Assembly: GCA_037176725.1 (NCBI GenBank)
Contig: JAZBRS010000029.1
Location: forward strand, 127,815,001 to 127,879,000
Source: Posidonia oceanica
Lineage: Eukaryota; Streptophyta; Magnoliopsida; Alismatales; Posidoniaceae
Direction of reading: 5' to 3'
Length of the DNA: 64,000 nucleotides
Part shown: positions 1 through 10,990 of the stretch, piece by piece
How the letters are laid out: each line of letters starts with the position of its first letter
How positions within the stretch are numbered: position 1 is the first letter of the stretch
Position numbers and translations under genes: made by a program
Notes under the pieces: model-generated
What the model was told of the DNA's origin: nothing
The model's database searches: none
The model's input: only the letters and a program-made list of their open reading frames with translations

Positions 1-422
1 CTCGGGATCATCTGCTCAAAATATTCCAGGCGGATCCTAGGCATCGGCCCGTCAGTACGGATCAACCTTTCTGCACACTCCCCAGGAGTGAGGCCCGTCA
101 GCTGACGCAGGACAGACGCATAGCCCTCGTGTCTCATAAACACAGCAGACCTTGACAGTGGCGACAAGCCGCAGATCCGGCGCACCTCCTCCAGGGTGGG
201 CGTCATTTCCACTGAGCCAAAACGGAAAACATGGAACGAGGGCTTCCAGAACCTCGCCGCAGCGTAGAGGAGGTGGCAACTGACTTCCACCTCGGCTATA
301 TTCAGTGTCCGGGAGGAAATGCCCCATAGCCGCAGCGTCTCACGATCGTCGGTAGTAAGACTTCGGATCCATGCCCGTAGTACCTCCGAGTAGTGAATCG
401 GGGTGACCAAAGTGGGAAAAGC
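1..422 (-). CDS. DUF7745-like exon, partial (plant transposon-associated protein)
   Basis: The minus strand is open from the window edge up to 422, about 140 codons with no stop. The exon begins after a good acceptor (pyrimidine tract then GTGCAG) and starts AFPTLVTPIHYSEVLRAWIR. It contains ARFWKPSFHVFRFGSVEM and TPTLEEVRRICGL. From memory of the family, this 'FW-P-F--F-FG---TPTLEE' pattern is typical of DUF7745-type proteins found in plant retroelements and related to the plant mobile domain. The function is unknown. It lies downstream of the PMD gene on the same strand and ends outside the window. An upstream exon with the ATG was not identified. I am fairly sure it is coding and less sure of the family name. 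Confidence 0.6.
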
Positions 423-1058
423 CTGCACAAAAACAAATGCAAAGATCAGAATAAAGCACAACAAACCAAGAAGAGCGAAAGTGGGAAGGCTGGACAGCAG
501 CCTCGTCGAGCCGGCAGGAGCCCCCCACCATGGAAACCTAAGGTGTGATGAGCCAACCATGGAAATCAAGGAAAAAGTAAGAGAAACCCACCATTTTGGA
601 GAAAAATGGAAGGGGAGGCCACAGGGTTCTTGGGAGGCGTCTAGCACTCCCATGGGCTGTGGGGGGCATATAAATAGGTGCCCTAGAAATGCAGATCACG
701 TGACAGAAGGACAGGCCTCTTGGTCCCACATTGAGGTCCCGCGTTCAGCTCCCGCATGGATCTCCCGCACTTTTTATAGTAAAAATTCTGGCTGTGACTT
801 AAGTTGACTTAAGTCGCCTATAACCCGTGGAACCTCCGGAAAACTGCAAAAGAGGCCACTTGCTTGATCATACAGACACATGCATTCAATACAAGCACAG
901 ATACACATATTTTGCCATCCAAAGGGCCCCCCGGGCATTTTTTGCATTCCATATCCAATTCAGTTTACAGTATCAGAAGTACAGACAGAGGATAAAGCAT
1001 AAAGAAAACAACAGAATGCAAACAAGCCTAGCAAACAAAATTCCATGACTGCAGGCAC
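423..1058. other. Spacer between the two minus-strand genes
   Basis: No convincing exon is seen. The stretch should hold the first exon and promoter of the DUF7745-like gene and the 3' UTR of the PMD gene. It contains a CACGTG G-box near 697, a TATAAATA on the plus strand near 669, and at 733-770 the same 'GAGGTCCCGCG / GAGCTCCCGC' word that recurs in the LTR at 8031. That shared word ties this region to that LTR family. Confidence 0.4.
769..780 (-). promoter_or_regulatory. Possible TATA box for the DUF7745-like gene
   Basis: The minus strand reads ACTATAAAAAGT, a good TATA-box match about 350 bp upstream of the DUF7745-like exon. Assignment is by motif and position only. Confidence 0.25.
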
Positions 1059-3362
1059 CTAGTCTTCCTCAGACGAGTCAGGAGGCAGGGCGCCATGAAT
1101 CCTCAGGAGGCCTTCCCTGTCCTGCTTTCTTTGCAGTCTCCTGGCAAATCTGGCAGCAACTGATCGAGACTGTGAGGGACCTGGCCCTATGCTGCACTCC
1201 CCGGCAGGAGACTCTGCATTTGACACATCCGCCAAGGCGAAGTCCACACTGAACTCCCCACTGGACTCAATGTTGACGACTGGACGGGAGCTGCTCCCCT
1301 GAAAAGCAAACATAAGACATTTTAGCAAGCATTTATGGTGGGTTAAGCTGTTTGCATTTAATTCAAGCTTGTACCTCTGGGAGCCGTCGCTGCCGCCTCA
1401 CCTGTGCCAAAGAACCAGATGTGTCAGAACAGGCAGATTACATTTACAAACAAAGTTAAAAGCTACTCTACAGCTATTTTACCCGAGCTGCCCGCATCTG
1501 CTGCATCCAATCCAGCAGCCACACCTCGAAAGCCTGTGTTCAAGTCAAAAAGTCAGGATGTGAAGACAAATACTACATTCGTCAGATCTACAGTGGTATT
1601 AAGAGTCCTTTACCTGACTCCAGCCCTCGTTGTACCACATCTGCGTATGTCCCTCCCGAAGATCCTCCGGGAACAAGTGCGGTTTACCGACCCGCTCGAA
1701 CCAATCCATATACTCATCGCGGGAGACCTCCCGGATGGTGAACCGGCTTCGGGCCATCGCCGACGCAGCCAAAGCAATCCTGGCAGCCGCCCGAGTCAGA
1801 ATCTCGGACACCATATCAGCAGGCAGCGGCTTGGGGATGCTAAATGCCTGAGTGAACTGATGGCGAACCCACCCGGGAAGATAATAAGCGTATCGTTTGA
1901 GGCAGACAAACTGAACCTGCACTCTCCTCAGCCTCCGGCCCGAGACCAGGGGAGCCCACTCCAAGGTCTCGTACCTTTGAAAAGGACGTAGGTCCACCTG
2001 AAAGCAAACAGAACAATCAATAGAATAGTTTTTTTTAAGCAATTTATGAGCAGCTAATACAAGCTGAAATTTAAAGCTCACCTCGTCAGCTTGGATGATA
2101 TCCAGGAGGTACCGGTACGACTCGTACCCGTACACACCCGAGGCCGCCAAGTGATCTGGCTCACACCACTGCCGGGGAAGTGGAAGAAGCTTGGGACGAA
2201 GGCGAAAGAAGTAATGTCCCCGCCAAGAGTGCTCCATCGCCCAGTACTGTAAGGCAAGCAGGCAAATATGTCAGTACAGCCAATAAATAAACAGAGCTAA
2301 AAGTAATGCAGAACAGAAGCAAATTTAACACTTACAGTGATCAAGGGGTACAGGCCCACGTACGACCGATGATTCTTGCGAACCACGTCATCCAGGCCGC
2401 ACAAGAGATATACATAGCTGGCGCCTCCCCAGTCATAGCGCCAAAGCTCGCCCAAATCAGCTAGGCAGACGAGCCAGTCCGCATGGACGCAGTATCCGGA
2501 CACGTCACAGAAGACGACCCCTAGCAGGTCCAGCAAGAAGTGGCGAAGGACGAAGGCTGCCTCCGCCGAGCCAGGGGCCGGGTCCGGCCAAATCCCGCTC
2601 CACTCCCGCAGCCATGACGCGCGAATGTTGTAGGTTGAGTGCGTCTGATCCGGCGTTGACCTCCCTAGCAACTCAGGAACTCTGGCGTATCCCAGAACGC
2701 CCTTACCCACTATGGGCTCTCCTTCAAAAGTCAATCCAAATAGCAGGGCCCAGTGCTCGGGCAAAATCGTCATCTCCCCGTACGGGAAGTGGAAGGTGTG
2801 CGTCTCGAACCGCCACCGCTCGGCTAAAGCCCGGAAGAAGTTGTAGTGGCCGTGGATGGCTGGGATCCTCAGAAAGCTGCCAAAGGGACTCTGATGCAGC
2901 AGGAAATCCCACAAAAAGTCCGGTAGACGGTGAAAATGCACCAACATCGGTGCCCAGCCGCACCGCATCACCCGACAGGGGTTCCCATCCTGTGTAAGTA
3001 GCAGAACAGGTCAGAAAGGGCCAATATGCATGTAAGTGACTGACAAGGGAAGGGCTGCCTTACCTCAAACCAATCCTGGTGGCAGATGTGGTCCTCGCTA
3101 AGAAGGCAGCTATCATAATTTCCCGCTTCCTGCCAAAAGTTCAAAGCATGAATCAGAAGCAGACGAAAGCAGAAACAAAAGTACAAATCAAAAAGCTGGG
3201 TTTTGAGTCTACCTCTAAGGGAATGGCTGGACCTGGACTAGCAAAACCCTCCCGCGAGTCATCCGAGTCGGAAGCGCCCCCAGACGCCTGGGATCCCGAG
3301 GCTCGCTGTCCCCGAGACCTCGAGCTCGAGGCGCCGCTCGCACCCACTTGCCTCGAACCAGA
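1059..3362 (-). CDS. Plant mobile domain (PMD, MAIN-like) protein, eight visible exons
   Basis: Exons read high to low: 3362-3213, 3129-3064, 2989-2336, 2246-2082, 1997-1614, 1533-1483, 1401-1375, 1298-1059. Every junction is GT-AG, every exon length is a multiple of three, and joining them gives about 578 residues with no internal stop, ending EED-stop at 1059. The 654-bp exon carries ERWRFETHTFHFPYGEM followed by WALLFGLTFEGEPIVG, the signature of the plant mobile domain (PF10536) as in MAIN/MAIL proteins. The next exon starts YWAMEHSWRGHYFF. The N-terminus is a Ser/Gly/Arg-rich low-complexity tail and the C-terminus is basic. The first visible exon follows an acceptor (TTTGCTTTGCAG), so the ATG exon lies further upstream and was not found. 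PMD proteins act in nuclear gene silencing and genome stability in Arabidopsis, and PMD also occurs inside transposons. The antisense position within a Tat-like element suggests transposon cargo here. Confidence 0.75.
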
Positions 3363-5079
3363 CTGCAAAGCAAAAGTCAAGAGGGTCAGAGCGAATCATA
3401 TTCCAAGTGCATGAAAAAGAACGCAACAGCATTTATTTCACGAAATAATGCCAAACATAGGCAGAATCGTGCACACGCAAATGCAAACAACAGGCATGCC
3501 ATAAGAACATCACGGGTGCATGAAAATCAGGCAAATGGCTGTACAAGCATACTTTATCAAGTATTTAAACAAATACTGGTATTTAAAATACAGCCAAGAT
3601 CAAACAAAGTGCATAGCCAAGGCTAACAGAGTGCGATGCATAGCAAGCAGGCATATATTCAACATATTATGTCAAAATTCAGACAGACCTAAACAAAGCA
3701 TCATCGGGTTTAGCAGAAAATCAGAATACAGCTCAAAGCAGCCAAATACATACAGGCAAAGTTTCAGAATTTAAATGCTAAGTTCAGGGGCCAATTTAGC
3801 ATGCCATATTCAGCAGAAAAAGGAGAGCATAGCTTGCAAATAGATCAGTAGAGCAGTGCCAGATCTAATCATGCATTTCTCAAACAGGTTCACGGCACAT
3901 TTCATCAAGCCAAAAATTACAAGTCTGTTGCGGAAATCAATAAATGAGAAAACAAGCATGGCATTCAGTTCGGCATACAAAAAAAAAACCAAGAAGGCAA
4001 GACACAGATTTGATCATGTACACAAGCTTGTTTATGACATTCAGATCAGATCAGAAAAAAAATCATCATCATTTATCATGAAGATGAACTAAATATGGCA
4101 TACATCAAGCATGGTATACATCCAAAAAAAATAAAAAATAAAAAATCAAGCATAGATCATCTATGGCATGGTGGCATTCACTGTGGCTAACCAAAAATGC
4201 AAGTGGGAGTCCCAACCCCGGCCACACTCACGGCCAGCACCCATCACAGCCCGAGCAACTGAGTGCCACCTCCGTGCAAGCATCCAACCCAGTCAGCCGA
4301 GCACCCCCTCCAGGCGTCCAACCCGCCGAGCATCCCTTCCGAGCCTCCAACTGCCGGATTAGCACCTGTTGGCCGAGCATTGCACCCAACAGGGATCCCC
4401 CCACACGTAACCGGGCCGGCCTAGCTGAAGTCGAGCCCATCCATGTCGCAGGCACCACCGGTAGAAGCAACCCACCGGCCGAGCCATCCTCGGTCGAGCC
4501 CTCACTGCCATGCACCCATCGCCGACACCCAAGCCCGGCGACACCCCGAAAGAGAGGGGAAAGAGGGAGGACGGCATATCAAAAGAAATAAGAGGAGAAG
4601 AGTTCGAGGCATACCATTTCCGTCGATACCGCCGGAGAGCCGAGCCCCAACCGTCGGAGATCAACCCTGCCTCAAATCCCGTGCCCCGTGCTCGCGGAGG
4701 TCCACCCACGAAAAAGCGCTGCAGCCTTGTGCCTCCCACGCCGCCGCCGCTGCGACCTCACCGGTGCCACCACTCCGCCGCCGCATGCAAGAAGGGGGAG
4801 ACGAGGCGACGGTTTGCTGTGGAGTTGAGAAGAGAAGAGGGAAGGAGGAGTCCAAGGCACGGCCTTGCCTTTTTTTTAAAATGAAGGAAAGAAAAAAAAT
4901 AAATGAATAGTAAAGCTGCAAATGCAATAAAAAAAAACTTTGGCAAATCAAGTGAAGGGATGCAACTCTCGGGAGCCATGAGACGGTTGCAGGCAGTTAC
5001 CTTGGTGGGACCCACCAGGTTTTAAAACCATTGGCATTCCCGGTAAATTTCTTCAATGGCCAAAGCGCAATTTACCCAG
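3363..5079. other. AT-rich stretch then GC-rich stretch upstream of the PMD gene
   Basis: 3363-4160 is AT-rich without a clear gene and could be the first intron of the PMD gene. 4200-4860 is strongly GC-rich, with open frames on both strands but no recognisable protein. On the minus strand it could hold the 5' UTR or first exon of the PMD gene. No start codon with a matching donor could be chosen. Confidence 0.35.
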
Positions 5080-5960
5080 AAATTTGCATTTTACACTCTG
5101 ATTTTTGCAGCAACCAATCAGAGGTCCCTCTACTTGACAAAATTGTCAAAAGGCCCAGCACAGGTGGACATCACCAAGGAGACTCCCAGAATAGTGAAAT
5201 TTGCCTCAGAACCTTGTAGTTTTGCAAAATTGCACATAGGTCCCTAGCTTTTCGCAAACGGCAAAAATGATCACAACGCCGTGACAAAACTCTTGTTTCG
5301 ATGTTCGACAACACTCGTCACATCACGGATGCCCCAGGGTAGGCAACAGAGCAATGGCATTCAACAAATTGCAAAAACAACCCTTAGTTATCTGGAAATT
5401 ACATACAGGCCCCTAGCTTTTGCACAAGCACCAGGAATGGCCACAGCCCGAGGCAGAGCCCTCACGGCAGCGCATCAACACTTGTCGCACCATGAATGCC
5501 CTAGACAAACAACAAAACGGCGGCATCCGTTAGCCTGCAAGTCGATTCTATCAATTTGCAAAAATTGCAGTTAAGCCCCTAGCTTTCACAGGAATGGCAA
5601 ATCGGCTCTGGTTTCCAACCAAGCCCCGGCAGGATCCTTTGTGGTCACAAGGGAATCAGAACAAGACCTAGTCAGGTCACAACAGTCCGAGATGGACAGA
5701 AGACATCAGTTTGCAAAAATTGCAGAGAGGCCCCTAGCTTTCACAGGAATGGCAAATCAGCTCCGGTTTTCAACCGAGCCTCGGCAGGATCCTTTGTGGT
5801 CACAAGGGAATCAGAGCAAGACCTGATCAGGTCGCTACAGCCCAGGACGGGCAGTGAGCCTTGCAATTTGGGCAAATTGCAGAGAGATCCCTACAGTTAT
5901 ATCAGGCAATCTGAACCCCTTCAGGAAGATTGGCCGAATGAAGCTACCATGCACCACAGA
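5080..5960 (+). repeat. Degenerate tandem array, about 155-bp unit, five copies
   Basis: A block of the form GCAAAAATTGCAGAGAGGCC then CCTAGCTTTCACAGG recurs near 5225, 5371, 5557, 5714 and 5872. The 5557 and 5714 copies are nearly identical, including the downstream words GGCAGGATCCTTTGTGGTCA and CAAGGGAATCAGA. It lies in what I interpret as the 3' untranslated part of the left Tat-like element. Confidence 0.6.
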
Positions 5961-6189
5961 CTGAGTGATTTGCATAAAAGCCCCTACCAGAACAGAAGCC
6001 GCAGTTTCGCCCCTCAAGGCAATGCAATCACGAGCCATCAGCATCGGAGCACACCCACTTCCTGGATTTCTTTCCCGGGCTGACACCCCCAACTGTCACG
6101 AGATCGTCTCTGGACCTCTGCCAAACCTGCAGGTATTGGTATTCCCGTTATCTTCGCGGTCGATAAGTCCGAAACTTATCGCATTTCAG

Positions 6190-7218
6190 CCTTTCTCGTG
6201 CGTCTTTGTTCCGAATGGACGGAGTCCCGCCTGCTTGCTTCCTCAGTCAAGGACAAGCCTCTCTTGCGCGTCTTCGTTCCAAACGGATGGAGTCCCGCCT
6301 GCTTGTTTCCTTGGTCGAGGACAAGCCTTTCTCACGCGTCTTCGTTCCAAACAGACGGAGTCCCGCCTGCTTGCTTCCTCGGTCGAGGACAAGCCGTTCT
6401 CGCACGTCTTTGTTCCAGACGGACGAAGCCTCGCCTGCTTACTTCCTCAGTCAAGGACAAGCCTCTCTTACGCGTCTTTGTTCCAGACAGACGGAGTCCC
6501 GCCTGCTTGCTTCCTCAGTCGAGGACAAGCCTCTCTTGTGCATCTTCGTTCCAGACGGACGGAGTCCCGCCTGCTTGCTTCCTTAGTCGAGGACAATCCT
6601 TTCTCGCGCGTCTTCGTTCCAGACAGACGGAGCCCCGCCTGCTTGCTTCCTCAGTCAAGGACAAGCCTGTCTTGCACATCTTCGTTCCAAACGGACGGAG
6701 TCCCGCCTGCTTACTTCCTCGGTCAAGGACAAGCCTTTCTCGCGCGTCTTCGTTCCAGACGGACGGAGCCCCGCCTGCTTACTTCCTCAGTCGAGGACAA
6801 GCCTCTCTTGTGCGTCTTCGTTCCAGATGGATGGAATCCCGCCTGCTTGCTTCCTCAGTCGAGGACAAGCCTCTCTTGCGCATCTTCGTTCCAGATGGAC
6901 AGAGTCTCGCCTGCTTGTTTCCTCGGTCGAGGACAAGCCTTTCTCGTGCGTCTTCATTCCAAACGGATGGAGTCCTGCCTGCTTGTTTCCTCGGTCGAGG
7001 ACAAGCCTCTCTCGCACGTCTTCGTTCCAGATGGACGGAGTCCTGCCTGCTTGCTTCCTCGGTCGAGGACAAGCCGTTCTCGCGCGTCTTCGTTCCAGAC
7101 GGATGAAGCCCCGCCTGCTTGTTTCCTCGGTCGAGGACAAGCCGTTCTCGCGCGTCTTCGTTCCAGATGGACGAAGCCCTGCCTGCTTGTTTCCTCAGTC
7201 AAGGACAAGCCTTTCTGC
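6190..7218 (+). repeat. 68-bp minisatellite, about 15 copies
   Basis: The unit runs TTCGTTCCAGACGGACGGAG, TCCCGCCTGCTTGCTTCC, TCAGTCGAGGACAAGCC, TCTCTTGCGCGTC. Copies differ at scattered positions. Because 68 is not a multiple of three, each plus frame cycles through the unit every 204 bp and all three frames happen to stay open for long distances. This makes apparent proteins of up to 423 residues that are not credible genes. It sits just before the conserved 3' UTR end of the left element, where Tat-lineage retrotransposons are known to generate satellites. Confidence 0.85.
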
Positions 7219-8030
7219 TCGAGCTGGCAGCCCTAACTGCTCGGATGACATCTGTCAAAGTGTCTGGAGCTTCTCTGCCCGAGCTAACATCCCTAACTGT
7301 TCGGCCGACACCCATCACCATGTCTGGAGTATTTTTGCTGCCCCCTGACATCGTTTCTCGATACCAGGGGCATCTTTTTTCCGTTGCCTTGTGGGATCTT
7401 TCCCTTCTTCGGGCTGGCAGCCCTTAATTGCTCGATTGATGCCCGTCATAGCTGTCTCGCCCCTCTCTTTTTTCGCCAGGAACACCTCGATTGCCCCCTG
7501 GCATCATTACTTGATACCAGGGGCATCTTTTTTCGGTTGTCCTAGGCCGTCGTTCTTTCCCTTCAGGCCGATAACCCGAACTATTCGGTGGTGAGTCCGT
7601 CAACTCATCGTGCATTGCATCATTTGCATCTGCATCACCCTCGCTTAGAGCAATCCTCGGCGAGTGGCACCCCGCGTTTGAGCCGTGCACCGCTCAGTGC
7701 ACAGCATCTACATCGCCCTCGTTTAGAGCAAGGCTCTGTGAACGGCACCCCGCGTCTGAGCCGTACACCGCTTAGCACGCGCCAGCATACCATCAGCTTC
7801 TCAAGACTAACACTAATTTCGCATCCTAACTTCGCATTTTGCATTGGCATTTGCATTCGCATTGGCATTCGCATTTGCATTACGGCAACGGGTCACGACG
7901 TTTCGGTGCATCCGCCAAATAAGTGACTCACGCCGACAGCAACATTTCTCCCACCGACTCCAGGCGGGGTGTCTTTGTCAACCCTGAGCAATGGCCTTGG
8001 TCCTCTCGACCTAGCTTAGGGCGGGGCATC
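7219..8030 (+). other. Conserved end of a Tat-like 3' untranslated region
   Basis: This block is homologous, in inverted orientation, to about 29687-31900. Shared words include GATACCAGGGGCATCTTTTT (inverse near 31768), the GCATTTGCATTCGCATTGGC runs, CGGTGCATCCGCCAAATAAG then TGACTCACGCC, and CCTGAGCAATGGCC just before the polypurine tract. No coding sequence is apparent. It supports a plus-oriented element ending in the LTR at 8031. Confidence 0.6.
8018..8030 (+). promoter_or_regulatory. Polypurine tract next to LTR start
   Basis: TAGGGCGGGGCATC directly precedes TGTAGACACCCC. The same arrangement (AGGGAGGGGCATC then TGTAGACACCCC) occurs on the minus strand at 29702-29687. This is the expected second-strand priming site at the 3' LTR. 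Confidence 0.6.
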
Positions 8031-8260
8031 TGTAGACACCCCAAATCTGGAAGTCAGGCGGCAGTTGTTTGCTCCCAGAAGCGCGCGGACGAGGCGACCC
8101 CGACCTTTTCTTGAAATCCCAAACCCACCAAAACTCCACCTATCACATCCCAATACATCCACTACCACAAATACCCCAAAACCTTAGCCCTGGATGGTCC
8201 ATGAACCAGAGAAGCAGGATCAGAAGGTGAGGCAGCTACTGACGGGATCACTCTCATGTC

Positions 8261-8460
8261 GAGCTCCCGCGTGACACTCTCGTGTGTTTTCCTGCATCAG
8301 TGGCAAAAACTGACACTCTGACGCCCGCATAGAGCTCCCGCGTGGCGCTCCCACTTGTTATCCTGTGTCGGTAGCAAAAATTGACAGACTAACACTCACG
8401 CCGAGCTCCCGCGTGGAGCTCCCGCGTTTTGTCCTGCGTCAATGGCAAAAATCAAGCAGA
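8261..8460 (+). repeat. 71-bp tandem repeat in LTR D, three copies
   Basis: Copies start with GAGCTCCCGCGTG at 8261, 8332 and 8403, each followed by a TCCTG(C/T)(A/G)TC and GGCAAAAA(C/T)TGAC block. The same word returns as GAGGTCTCGCGTGGACCTC near 9475, GAGGTCCCGCATGGACCTC near 9695 and GAGGTCCCGCGTGGAACTC near 9915. The word is an inverted repeat with a CGCGT loop. Confidence 0.65.
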
Positions 8461-8648
8461 CCAATCACCTTGGCCCACCTCCTCCTCGCTCGCCATTGGC
8501 TCCCGCCGATCTGAGCCTGTGCCTCCAGACACCTAGATCATCCAACCGCACATTCCATCCATTTCCACCTGTTGATCCGCAACCGAAATCCCAGCCGATC
8601 GATTTAAATCTCGATCTGGGCCAACAGTTTGCAAAGATTTCCCACGCC

Positions 8649-8655
8649 TATATAA
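8649..8655 (+). promoter_or_regulatory. TATA box of LTR D
   Basis: TATATAA lies in the context CACGCCTATATAACAGTGCC, followed by CT-rich sequence. Position and orientation fit the LTR promoter, with the RNA start expected some 30 bp downstream. Confidence 0.4.
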
Positions 8656-10644
8656 CAGTGCCTCCTCCGACCAACACCGGCCTCTTGGCTCTTCTTGGCT
8701 TTCAGTTGGCATCCCTAAGTATTCCTCTTGAACCCCGAGCGTCCACCCGAACTTCCTAGAGCCTCCCGACCCCCGAAATTCCTCAATTCCAGCGTCCTGG
8801 GATTGAGAACTTCTCTCTGGCGAATCTCCTCGCTGTCGAGACGACCACCGGAGTTCCACCACCTGCAGAGCCTCCCCGTGAGCCCGCGAGAGAGAGTGCG
8901 ACCTTCCCGAGCAACCCCCGAGCTCCGCAGCCTTCATCCAGCCATGCGTCTGCAGCAGCACCGTCGCCGGAGAAGACAATGCCCACAGCGCGTCTCAGGC
9001 AAGCGTCCGACCTTCTGTTAGCTTAGAGTAGTTTCTAATTGCTGTGTCTTCATTTCCTAAGCTTTTTCTGCACTTTTAGCTAGCCGCATTGTCCATTCCA
9101 TTTCTCCTCCGCCGCCTCTTGCGGAGGGCAGACGGCTCACACACAGCCTCACGCCATCGCGCCCGTAGCTACCTTGCCTCACCGCTCTAAGCCTCTGGCA
9201 GGTTCCCCCGCACTCGCCTCTAGCCTCCTCAGTGCACCCATGGCTGACAGCACTCTCCAAGCCGCCTCTATGGCTGGCGGAGGTGCGCAGTTGCCGGCGC
9301 CATACTGCCGAGGTGGGGGCAGCGATTCAGGCAGCGCCACCATGCATCTGCACCTCAGTTCGATAGCTGGGTATGCCACCTTGCTTCCCCAACCGGTTCC
9401 ACTGCATTCCATTAAGCATCAGGCCCAGAATCGGGCGATGAAGGTCCTCTGTCTGACTAGCCGGTCCCGTGCCGAGGTCTCGCGTGGACCTCTCGCGTGT
9501 TTGACCGTGACATCAGGCCGAGTTCCCAGCCTCTTTCCGACCCTTGTTTGTATCTGTTTCTTTAATGTTCTTGCATATTATTGTTGTCCAGCATCCCCTC
9601 TTCATCATCTACCTATTTTCATTACATTCTATTAGCTGTCGGGCCCGGAATCCAGCGATGAAGGTTCTCTGTCCGAGCCGACTGGTCCCGCGCCGAGGTC
9701 CCGCATGGACCTCCCGCGTGTTTGACTATGATATCGGGCAGAGTTCCCAGCCCCTTTCCGACCTTTGTTTATGCCTATTTCTTTGATATTATTGCGTAAT
9801 ATTGCTCCGGGATACTTCCTCCTCATCATCCAACCGGTCTCATACCGAATTGGATTGAGGAGGGCCTCCCATTTGGCTATGGCTTTCCACTGGACAAGCG
9901 AGCTGTTCCTGTGTGGAGGTCCCGCGTGGAACTCCTGTGTATCTAACAGTAGCCTCTACAGATGTGGACAGAGCCTTTTACCCTTGTGTTAGCAACCCCT
10001 CATGCATGTTTACGTTCAAGCATCCTTTAATTACTTCTCTGCTTCCTTTTGAGCATTGTTTACTTAAGCCTTATATGCTTTACATTTACTTCTTATTATG
10101 TATGTTTCCTTCCAGCATTACATTGTCTACCTGACTTCTTTCAGTACGTGTGAATGTTTACTTGAATCCTATCCTCTTGCACTTGTTTCCCTTATACATG
10201 TTTATCTCCTAGCTTTATGTAGCTACTTACCTTGGTTTCTTTTAATTTCAATGCATGTCTATTTGAGGCTTTTCCTTTCGCCTTCTTGCACTATCGAAGC
10301 ATGTTTCCTTTTGCTAGAGCATACATTAACTGGCCTTCGGCCTACATTGAGCCACACTATGAGCAGAATGACGTTAGAAAAGGCCGCTCCTCAGGCGTGT
10401 TGGGGGTGCCTAACACCTTCCCCGCGCGTAACAGGAGTCCTTACCCATCTCTGGACCGCAATGACCCAGTGTTGCATCCGTTTTGCATGGATCCACTTTG
10501 TTTCTTTTTGCTTTTATTGGTTTACTCCCAGTTTTCCTTGTCTGCTGGCTTTTCCCAATTAGACTAGGTGGCGACTCCCCCTTTTTGTTGTTTTGTTGTT
10601 GTTTATCTTATTTGCCGATTTTGATGTTTATTGGTGATTTTTAC

Positions 10645-10985
10645 TCTCTTTATCGGGTCGAATCCTCCTCGGATACGCCATTAATTGAGACCCTCTTTCT
10701 CTTCGACTGGGCGTCTGCGAGCTTTGGCAGCGGCTCCCATGTCGTACACAAGAGACGGTCGCATGAGAATGGCTACTCCGTCAGGGAATTTAGACTTGAT
10801 CCCATTCCTTTTTTTCTTTTCCCTTTTTATCGTCACTTATCATTTGCTTGGTGTTTTCTTCCTCGAGTCGAACTTTCCTTGGATACACCATCAGCTGTGG
10901 CCCTCATTCCCTATGGTTGAGTGTCTGCGAGCTTTGGCAGCGGCCCCCGAGTCGTACGTCGAAAGAGACGGTCACACCATGCTTA
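10645..10985 (+). repeat. Duplicated LTR-end segment, about 210-bp spacing
   Basis: Two copies of a block containing TCGAATCCTCCTCGGATACG / TCGAACTTTCCTTGGATACA and then GTCTGCGAGCTTTGGCAGCG lie at about 10655-10775 and 10865-10985. The inverse of the same block (GATGCCAAAGCTCGCGTGC) occurs once near each LTR end at 21700 and 22600. Confidence 0.5.
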
Positions 10986-10990
10986 GACAC

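Larger units (their letters stand above)
8031..10990 (+). mobile_element. Tat/Ogre-type 3' LTR, plus orientation (LTR D)
   Basis: It begins TGTAGACACCCC right after a polypurine tract. It contains the block GGGGGTGCCTAACACC, TTCCCCGCGCGTAACAGGAG near 10398, and GGTGGCGACTCC near 10567. Both blocks recur in inverse orientation in the LTRs at 21676-22070 and 22571-23000. It is therefore related to those LTRs but points the other way. The right end is unclear: the expected terminal GGATTACTACA is absent, and sequence resembling the LTR end is duplicated at 10645-10985. No protein-coding gene is supported inside. Confidence 0.6.

Noticed and set aside
4163..4951. Overlapping open frames on both strands at 4.2-4.9 kb as genes
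   Set aside because: Composition-driven; Pro/Arg-rich translations without domains. A first exon of the PMD gene may lie here but cannot be picked.
5965..7348. Long plus-strand open frames of 423, 302 and 173 codons
   Set aside because: They are the three frames of a 68-bp tandem repeat with no stop in the unit; the protein period equals three units read in shifting frame, and no start context or domain supports a gene.
8031..10990. LTR D as the missing 3' LTR of the central gypsy element
   Set aside because: Shared blocks are in the opposite orientation to the element's 5' LTR and coding strand, and D has its own polypurine tract on its left side.
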